The translations under genes were made by a program, and so were the position numbers. A DNA stretch of 5,579 bases, from assembly GCA_022508635.1 (NCBI GenBank), contig JAFLUV010000152.1, forward strand, positions 1 through 5,579. The letters are read 5' to 3'. Source of the stretch: Prevotellaceae bacterium (GTDB lineage: Bacteria; Bacteroidota; Bacteroidia; Bacteroidales; Bacteroidaceae). Of the stretch, positions 1 through 4,783 are shown one piece after another. Below the pieces are notes generated by a model that worked only from the letters and a program-made list of their open reading frames with translations, was not told the origin of the DNA and made no database searches. Numbering within the stretch: the first letter of the stretch is position 1; every line of letters starts with the position of its first letter.

Positions 1-142
1 TGGGACGTGCCGTCTTTCGCTGAATTATTTTCCCTTATGTGCTGCATTTCACGGGCGGTGTCATTGCCTTGCGGTCGCATGCGTCAAGGAAGCACAAAGC
101 CCATCCGTTGGGCACCTGCTTGAAGTCGAAATTCTTTTCCAT
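1..142 (-). pseudogene. 5' end of a small DUF6078-like gene, apparently frameshifted and cut by the window edge
   Basis: An ATG at 142-140 on the minus strand opens a frame beginning MEKNFDFKQVP, with W14, C17 and C22, then ends at a TAA (37-35) after 35 codons. The start has the layout FD(F/Y)xxVPxx(W/Y)xxCxxxxC that I recall from small Bacteroidales proteins of unknown function (DUF6078 type); this is memory, not a search. Such proteins continue with CP and a basic/Leu stretch. Here C22 is followed in frame by D-R-K, but skipping two bases (76-75) gives CPQGNDTAREMQHIREN, which stays open to the window edge. That suggests a frameshift, by mutation or sequencing error, near position 75. A consensus promoter lies just upstream (169-199), so the 5' end looks genuinely transcribed. 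It is divergent from purB. If the frame is not broken, the alternative is a 35-residue peptide. No function can be assigned. Confidence 0.45.
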
Positions 143-168
143 AAAGGTCAAGTTTTTGGTTTTCCCTG

Positions 169-199
169 CAAAGATAGGCTTTTTGCGGCAATCTGCAAA
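169..199 (-). promoter_or_regulatory. Bacteroidota-type promoter for the minus-strand gene
   Basis: Read on the minus strand, TTTG (199-196), a 19-nt spacer and TATCTTTG (176-169) match the Bacteroidota primary-sigma consensus of TTTG at -33 and TAnnTTTG at -7 with the usual spacing. The expected transcription start is around 160, leaving a leader of roughly 20 nt before the ATG at 142. The match is exact in both boxes, which makes chance unlikely. Confidence 0.75.
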
Positions 200-264
200 G
201 GAATCCGGACAAACTCTAAAGGCATGCCTCCGGACGGAAAGCGGCAGAAAACTTTCGCATTCCT

Positions 265-294
265 TTTGCATTTCGGTTTTTTTTCGTACCTTTG
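265..294 (+). promoter_or_regulatory. Bacteroidota-type promoter for purB
   Basis: TTTG (265-268) and TACCTTTG (287-294) are separated by 18 nt that include a T-run. This is the phylum's -33 / TAnnTTTG -7 arrangement, one base tighter than the usual 19-21. Transcription would start near 300, giving purB a leader of about 70 nt. No closer promoter is visible before the ATG at 370. The downstream genes rluB and asnS have no comparable promoter in their upstream gaps, so this may drive all three. Confidence 0.75.
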
Positions 295-323
295 CAGCCG
301 TTTCTCAGGTGAAAGCCTTATAC

Positions 324-350
324 ATTATATAATTATATAGTATTATATAG
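324..350 (+). repeat. AT-rich repeated leader element upstream of purB
   Basis: The word TTATATA occurs three times at 325-331, 333-339 and 343-349. The longer word ATTATATAG is repeated exactly at 332-340 and 342-350. A perfect 14-bp palindrome, TATATAATTATATA, spans 326-339. The block lies in the predicted purB 5' leader, 20-45 nt before the start codon. AT-rich unstructured leaders are common before Bacteroidota genes, which do not usually rely on Shine-Dalgarno pairing, so this may simply keep the start accessible. Confidence 0.5.
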
Positions 351-369
351 ACACGATACACTTGCATAT

Positions 370-1713
370 ATGGAACTGGATATGCTGACAGCCGTCTCGC
401 CCGTGGACGGACGATACAGAAGCAAGACAGAGCCCTTGGCGGCCTATTTCTCGGAATACGCACTCATCCGCTACCGCGTCCGCGTAGAGGTGGAGTATTT
501 CATCGCCCTTGTTCACCTGCCCCTGCCCCAGTTGCAGGGCTTCCCCGTCAGTGACGACCGCCTCCGCGACATCTATCGCAACTTCACGGAACAGGACGCA
601 CAGCGCGTCAAGGACATAGAGGCCGTCACGAACCACGACGTCAAGGCCGTGGAGTACTACATCAAGGAGCAGTTCGACCGCATCGGCGGCCTCGACCCCT
701 ACAAGGAGTTCATCCACTTCGGCCTCACCAGCCAGGACATCAACAACACCAGCGTCCCCCTGAGCCTGAAGGAAGCCCTGGAGCAAGTCTGCTATCCCCT
801 CATAGAGGAGCTCATCGCCCAGCTCGCCAGCTATGCCGAAGAGTGGAAGGACGTGCCCATGCTCGCCAAGACACACGGCCAGCCTGCCAGTCCCACACGC
901 CTGGGAAAGGAAGTGCAGGTGTTCGCCTACCGCCTCCAACGCCAGCTCGACATGCTCCGCGCCTGTCCCGTCACGGCCAAGTTCGGCGGAGCCACGGGCA
1001 ACTTCAACGCCCACCACGTAGCCTATCCGCAGCAGGACTGGCGCGAGTTCGGACGGCGCTTCGTCAGCGAAAGCCTCGGCCTGGAACGCGAAGAGTTCAC
1101 CACACAGATAAGCAACTATGACTGCCTCGGCGCCATCTTCGATGCCATGAAGCGCATCAACACCATCATCATCGACCTGGACCGCGACTTCTGGCAGTAC
1201 GTCTCCATGGAATACTTCCGCCAGAAGATAAAGGCAGGCGAGGTAGGCTCCAGCGCAATGCCCCACAAGGTAAACCCCATCGACTTCGAAAACTCTGAAG
1301 GTAACCTCGGCATAGCCAACGCCATCCTCTCGCACCTAAGCCAGAAGCTGCCCGTCAGCCGCCTGCAGCGCGACCTTACGGACAGCACCGTGCTTCGCAA
1401 CGTCGGCGTACCCATAGGACACATGCTCATCAGCATACAGAGCACCCTGAAGGGACTACGCAAGCTCGTCCTCAACCAGGAAGCCATCCGTCGCGACCTG
1501 GAAGGCTGCTGGGCAGTATGCGCCGAAGCCATACAGACCATCCTCCGCCGCGAAGCATATCCCCATCCCTACGAGGCACTCAAGGCTCTCACCCGCACGG
1601 GCAAGGGAATAGACGAGGCAACAATCAAGGACTTCATCGAAGGGCTTGACGTCAGCGAATCCGTAAAGGAAGAACTGCGTGCCGTCACACCATATACATA
1701 TACAGGAATCTGA
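370..1713 (+). CDS. purB: Adenylosuccinate lyase
   Basis: This cytosolic homotetrameric enzyme removes fumarate twice in purine synthesis: from SAICAR to give AICAR, and from adenylosuccinate to give AMP. The 447-residue product starts with MELDMLTAVSPVDGRY, the typical beginning of the E. coli-type PurB, which fixes the start. Visible landmarks are the TNHDVKAVEYY block (87-97), FIHFGLTSQDINN (114-126), the THGQPASPTRLGK segment with the probable general-acid histidine H169, and the fumarase/aspartase superfamily signature GSSAMPHKVNP (293-303). That signature holds the catalytic serine (S294/S295) on a mobile loop. LPVSRLQRDLTDSTVLRN (327-344) is also strongly conserved. The protein ends soon after TPYTYTGI, about ten residues before the end of the E. 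coli enzyme. It is the first gene of a likely purB-rluB-asnS unit, behind the promoter at 265-294. Codon use is strongly C-ending, which leaves a long meaningless open frame on the opposite strand. Confidence 0.98.
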   Translation: MELDMLTAVSPVDGRYRSKTEPLAAYFSEYALIRYRVRVEVEYFIALVHLPLPQLQGFPVSDDRLRDIYRNFTEQDAQRVKDIEAVTNHDVKAVEYYIKEQFDRIGGLDPYKEFIHFGLTSQDINNTSVPLSLKEALEQVCYPLIEELIAQLASYAEEWKDVPMLAKTHGQPASPTRLGKEVQVFAYRLQRQLDMLRACPVTAKFGGATGNFNAHHVAYPQQDWREFGRRFVSESLGLEREEFTTQISNYDCLGAIFDAMKRINTIIIDLDRDFWQYVSMEYFRQKIKAGEVGSSAMPHKVNPIDFENSEGNLGIANAILSHLSQKLPVSRLQRDLTDSTVLRNVGVPIGHMLISIQSTLKGLRKLVLNQEAIRRDLEGCWAVCAEAIQTILRREAYPHPYEALKALTRTGKGIDEATIKDFIEGLDVSESVKEELRAVTPYTYTGI

Positions 1714-1796
1714 ACAGGTCCCCGTTTCCATCCGAGAGGGAAGGGACAGGGAAAAAATAAGAATAACGAAATAAGAACACTTTTATCTGAAAAGCT

Positions 1797-3074
1797 ATGA
1801 GCAACGAAGAAAACTGGAGAGAACAATTCTCCGAATCAGAGAACAGCGGTCGCCGGGACGGCTACCGTCCTCAGGGTGACAATTACGAAAGAAACAATGG
1901 CGAGAACCGTCCCATGCGTCCCCGCATCAGCCGCAGTGCCTACAGCACAGGGCGACCCGATGGAGGCTATCAGCCGCGTGAGGGAGGCTATCGTCAGCAT
2001 GAAGGCGGCTACCAGCAGCGTGAGGGTGGCTACCAGCCCCGTCCCCGCTACAATCGCGAAGGCGGCTATCAGCAGCGCGAGGGTGGCTACCAGCCCCGTC
2101 CCCGCTATAATCGCGAAGGCGGCTACCAGCAGCGCGAAGGCGGCTATCAGCCTCGTCCCCGCTACAATCGTGAAGACGGCTATCAGCAGCGTGAAGGTGG
2201 CTACCAGCCTCGTCCTCGCTACAATCGCGAAGGTGAAGAATATGCTCCAAGGGGAACCAGAGCCGGCTATCGTCCGCGCACGGCAGGCTATAACCCTCAT
2301 GCCAAGTACAGCATGAAGAAACAGATAGAGTATCGCGAAACGCACATCGATCCCAACGAACCAATCCGCCTCAACAAGTACCTTGCCAATGCAGGCGTTT
2401 GCAGTCGCCGCGAGGCGGACGGCTTCATCGAGGCAGGTGTCGTAAAGGTCAACGGAAATGTTATCACCGAGCTTGGCACAAAGGTGAAGCGTTCCGATGT
2501 CGTCCTCTTCCATGACCAGCAGGTCAACATCGAGAAGAAAGTCTACGTCCTGCTCAACAAGCCCAAGGACTACGTGACGACCAGTGACGACCCGAAGAAC
2601 CGCAAGATTGTGATGGATCTCGTGAAAGGAGCTTGCCGCGAGCGCATTTATCCCGTAGGCCGTCTCGACCGCAATACCACAGGCGTGCTCCTGCTTACCA
2701 ACGACGGCGAGCTCGCCGCGAAGCTCACGCATCCCCAGTTCCTCAAGAAGAAGATATACCACGTTCACCTCGACAAGAACGTCTCGGCAGCTGACATGCG
2801 TCAGATAGCAGAAGGCATCGAGCTGGAAGACGGCGAGATACATGCCGATGCCATAGAATACGCCAGCGAGACAGACTGCAAGCAGGTGGGCATTGAAATA
2901 CACAGCGGTCGTAACCGTATCGTGCGTCGCATCTTCGAGCACCTTGGCTACAAGGTCGTCCGTCTCGATCGCGTCTACTTTGCAGGCCTGACCAAGAAGA
3001 ATGTCCGTCGCGGCGACTGGCGCTTCCTCACGGAGAGGGAAGTAAACATGCTGCGCATGGGAGCATTTGAATGA
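1797..3074 (+). CDS. RluB/RsuA-family rRNA pseudouridine synthase with repeat-rich N-terminal tail
   Basis: It converts a specific uridine in ribosomal RNA to pseudouridine during ribosome assembly. Residues 1-180 are a low-complexity hydrophilic tail rich in Gly, Tyr, Gln, Arg and Pro, including four tandem 19-residue repeats at 69-144. An S4 RNA-binding domain follows (about 189-240: IRLNKYLANAGVCSRREAD), then the catalytic domain with LLNKP (252-256) and the family signature GRLDRNTTGVLLLTNDG, where D291 is the catalytic aspartate. GRNRIVRRIFEHLGY (371-385) and LDRVYFAGL (390-398) complete the fold. Length is 425 residues against about 290 for E. coli RluB; the excess is the tail. The core is closest in style to RluB (23S U2605 in E. 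coli), but RluE, RluF or RsuA specificity cannot be excluded. The start at 1797 is the first ATG in frame, and the tail repeats are clearly translated. It lies 83 nt after purB and 22 nt before asnS, with no obvious promoter in either gap. Confidence 0.93.
   Translation: MSNEENWREQFSESENSGRRDGYRPQGDNYERNNGENRPMRPRISRSAYSTGRPDGGYQPREGGYRQHEGGYQQREGGYQPRPRYNREGGYQQREGGYQPRPRYNREGGYQQREGGYQPRPRYNREDGYQQREGGYQPRPRYNREGEEYAPRGTRAGYRPRTAGYNPHAKYSMKKQIEYRETHIDPNEPIRLNKYLANAGVCSRREADGFIEAGVVKVNGNVITELGTKVKRSDVVLFHDQQVNIEKKVYVLLNKPKDYVTTSDDPKNRKIVMDLVKGACRERIYPVGRLDRNTTGVLLLTNDGELAAKLTHPQFLKKKIYHVHLDKNVSAADMRQIAEGIELEDGEIHADAIEYASETDCKQVGIEIHSGRNRIVRRIFEHLGYKVVRLDRVYFAGLTKKNVRRGDWRFLTEREVNMLRMGAFE
2001..2228 (+). 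repeat. Four tandem 57-bp coding repeats in the pseudouridine synthase tail
   Basis: Exactly four head-to-tail 57-bp copies start at 2001, 2058, 2115 and 2172. Each encodes EGGYQQREGGYQPRPRYNR; the only residue change is G to D at the second position of copy 4. Within each unit there is a 7+7+5 substructure (EGGYQQR, EGGYQPR, PRYNR), and degenerate 7-residue units (DGGYQPR, EGGYRQH) precede the array. Neighbouring copies differ at 3, 7 and 7 sites, and all but one of these changes are silent third-position changes. Confidence 0.95.
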
Positions 3075-3096
3075 TTGAACACATCAGTAAGAAATC

Positions 3097-4548
3097 ATGA
3101 AAAGGACAAAAGTTATTGACGCACTTAAGTGTACGGCATACGGAAGTGAGATTTGTGTTAAGGGATGGGTTCGTACAAAGCGCGGCGGAAAGGGCATCTT
3201 TTTCATTGCCCTGAACGACGGTAGCACCATCAAGAATGTACAGATTGTAGGCGACGAGGCCAATTTCCAGGAAGAAACGCTTAAGCGTATTACGACTGGT
3301 GCCTGCCTGAGCGTAGTCGGTAAGCTCGTGGAGAGTCCTGCTGCGGGACAGGCCAGTGAAATACAGGCCACGGCCATCGAAATCCTTGGCGATTGCGACA
3401 ATACCTACCCGCTCCAGAAGAAAGGTGCCTCTTGGGAATACCTTCGCACCGTGGCTCACCTGCGTCCCCGTACCAATACCTTTGGTGCCATCCTGCGCAT
3501 CCGTCACAATATGGCAATGGCCATCCATACCTATTTCCATGAGCATGGCTATTTCTATTTCCACACACCGCTCATTACGGCAAGCGACTGCGAGGGAGCC
3601 GGAAACATGTTCCAGGTGACAACCAAGAACCTCTACGACCTGAAGAAGGACGAGCAGGGCAAGATTATCTATGACGATGACTTCTTCGGTGAGCAGACTT
3701 CTCTCACCGTCAGCGGCCAGCTCGAAGGCGAGCTTGGTGCAACGGCTCTCGGGGCTATCTATACCTTCGGTCCGACCTTCCGCGCTGAGAATAGCAACAC
3801 GCCCCGCCACTTGGCTGAGTTCTGGATGATAGAGCCTGAGGTTGCCTTCCTTGACCAGGAAGAGTTGATGGAACTTGAAGAGGACTTTATCAAGTACTGC
3901 GTTCGTTGGGCGCTCGACAACTGTAAGGATGACCTGGAGTTCCTCAACAAGATGGTAGATAAAGGACTCATTGAGCGCTTGGAAGGTGTCCTGAAGGAGG
4001 ATTTTGTCCGTCTGCCTTATACTGAGGGCATCCGCATCCTGCAGGAAGCCAAGGAGAACGGCAAGAAGTTTGAGTTTCCTTGCGAGTGGGGTGACGACCT
4101 GGCAAGCGAGCACGAGCGTTACCTCGTGGAGGAATACTTCAAGAAGCCAGTCATTATGACCGACTATCCCCGTTCCTTCAAGTCGTTCTACATGAAGCAG
4201 AATGCTCCCGTGGCCGTCGATTCTCCCGATGGAGCCTCTGTCGGCTACAAGGGTTCTGTTGCCCCGGGTCCCACCATGCAGGGTACTGATGTGCTCTTCC
4301 CCTCAATCGGCGAAATCATTGGTGGCAGTGTTCGTGAGGAGAGTTATGACAAGCTGATGGCTGAAATCAAGCGTCGTGAAATGGATATGTCACACCTTTG
4401 GTGGTACCTTGACACCCGCAAGTACGGCAGCTGTCCGCATGCTGGCTTTGGCCTCGGCTTCGAGCGCCTTATCCTCTTCATCACTGGCATGCAGAACATC
4501 CGCGACGTTATTCCTTTCCCCAGAACCCCAAGGAACGCAGAGTTTTAA
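3097..4548 (+). CDS. asnS: Asparaginyl-tRNA synthetase
   Basis: This class IIb synthetase charges tRNA-Asn with asparagine in the cytosol. The N-terminal OB-fold anticodon-binding domain covers about residues 18-100 (VKGWVRTKRGGKGIFFIALNDGS). The catalytic core carries HLRPRTN (121-127), the motif 1 region (146-160), VSGQLEGE (205-212), motif 2 FRAENSNTPRHLAEFWMIEPE (228-248), SEHERYL (337-343), GIGEIIGGS equivalent at 403-411 and motif 3 GFGLGFERL (450-458) with its ATP-binding arginine R457. The HLAEFWM(I/L)EPE form and the PFPRTPRNAEF end mark it as AsnRS, not AspRS. It has 483 residues against 466 in E. coli; most of the difference is an insertion around 370-396 between FYM and TDVLFP. 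The ATG at 3097 fits the family's start and lies 22 nt after the preceding stop. The downstream hairpin at 4577-4617 ends the unit. Its presence implies direct asparaginylation of tRNA-Asn. Confidence 0.98.
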   Translation: MKRTKVIDALKCTAYGSEICVKGWVRTKRGGKGIFFIALNDGSTIKNVQIVGDEANFQEETLKRITTGACLSVVGKLVESPAAGQASEIQATAIEILGDCDNTYPLQKKGASWEYLRTVAHLRPRTNTFGAILRIRHNMAMAIHTYFHEHGYFYFHTPLITASDCEGAGNMFQVTTKNLYDLKKDEQGKIIYDDDFFGEQTSLTVSGQLEGELGATALGAIYTFGPTFRAENSNTPRHLAEFWMIEPEVAFLDQEELMELEEDFIKYCVRWALDNCKDDLEFLNKMVDKGLIERLEGVLKEDFVRLPYTEGIRILQEAKENGKKFEFPCEWGDDLASEHERYLVEEYFKKPVIMTDYPRSFKSFYMKQNAPVAVDSPDGASVGYKGSVAPGPTMQGTDVLFPSIGEIIGGSVREESYDKLMAEIKRREMDMSHLWWYLDTRKYGSCPHAGFGLGFERLILFITGMQNIRDVIPFPRTPRNAEF

Positions 4549-4576
4549 GGAAATCAAGCAGGAGTAGTATGGAAAG

Positions 4577-4617
4577 AAAGCGCCTTGTGCTTCAATGATA
4601 AGTGCGAGGCGCTTTTT
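4577..4617 (+). terminator. Intrinsic terminator after asnS
   Basis: The left arm 4577-4592 (AAAGCGCCTTGTGCTT) pairs with 4600-4615 (AAGTGCGAGGCGCTTT) as a 16-bp stem: nine Watson-Crick pairs at the base, three G-U wobbles above, and a 7-nt loop (4593-4599). A T-run at 4613-4617 follows directly. It begins 28 nt past the asnS stop. The A-rich base of the left arm could let it work in reverse too, but no opposing gene is visible. Confidence 0.88.
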
Positions 4618-4690
4618 CATTAGCCATCTTGTCCTTTTTCGCGTCACTTTGTCGGATTTTGTCCTCGAAATGAGGCTTTGGGCATCTGCA

Positions 4691-4723
4691 GTTGACATGT
4701 TAGCACGATGAAACAGACATTTG
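4691..4723 (+). promoter_or_regulatory. Tentative promoter for the clpB-like gene
   Basis: GTTG (4691-4694) and GACATTTG (4716-4723) are separated by 21 nt. They differ by one base each from the Bacteroidota TTTG and TAnnTTTG boxes. Something must start transcription between the terminator ending at 4617 and the start codon at 4784, and this is the best candidate I find. It overlaps a near-direct repeat, TTAGCACG (4700-4707) and TTTGCACG (4720-4727), which could be a regulator site. No complete CIRCE element is present. Confidence 0.35.
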
Positions 4724-4769
4724 CACGCTGTTTGTATGATATGGAGCGAAACAAATTCATAAAACATGG

Positions 4770-4775
4770 AAGGAG
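4770..4775 (+). promoter_or_regulatory. Shine-Dalgarno-like AAGGAG that selects the 4784 start
   Basis: AAGGAG lies 8 nt before the ATG at 4784, an ideal spacing for ribosome pairing. A second in-frame ATG at 4766 would place this motif inside the coding region, and it has a stop codon (4760-4762) just one codon upstream of it. The motif therefore favours 4784. Strong Shine-Dalgarno sites are uncommon in Bacteroidia, where the 16S tail is sequestered on the ribosome. Confidence 0.5.
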
Positions 4776-4783
4776 ATAAAGAT

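Noticed and set aside
182..199. TTTGC-N8-GCAAA inverted repeat as an operator
   Set aside because: The right arm is the -33 TTTG box itself on the minus strand, and five-base arms are too short to stand alone as evidence.
39..332. Plus-strand open frame of 97 codons before purB
   Set aside because: It runs over the minus-strand gene start, both promoters and the leader, has no start context and has an unremarkable composition.
343..1335. Long minus-strand open frame opposite purB (330 codons)
   Set aside because: The plus strand encodes an unmistakable PurB across the whole span. The antisense frame is open because purB favours C-ending codons and avoids triplets that read as stops on the other strand; its translation resembles no family.
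1718..1747. Terminator between purB and the pseudouridine synthase
   Set aside because: GTCCC..TTCC pairs with GGAA.GGGAC as a bulged hairpin, but an A-rich tract and no T-run follows, so it would not end transcription in this direction.
2001..2228. CRISPR array
   Set aside because: The 57-bp units are directly adjacent with no unique spacers, and they are in-frame coding sequence.
1876..2316. Alternative plus frame through the 57-bp repeats giving an Ala/Ser/Thr/Val-rich protein
   Set aside because: A repeat length divisible by three keeps all frames periodic and often open. The pattern of silent changes supports only the pseudouridine synthase frame.
1836..2942. Minus-strand open frame opposite the pseudouridine synthase (368 codons)
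   Set aside because: It mirrors the coding repeats and codon bias of the sense gene. The silent third-base changes among repeats fit selection on the sense frame, not on this one.
3028..4113. Minus-strand open frame opposite asnS (361 codons)
   Set aside because: It lies opposite highly conserved AsnRS motifs, has no promoter or start context, and the translation is not recognisable.
4700..4726. CIRCE (HrcA) operator upstream of the clpB-like gene
   Set aside because: Only the half-site TTAGCAC is present; the inverted partner GAGTGCTAA at a 9-nt spacing is absent.
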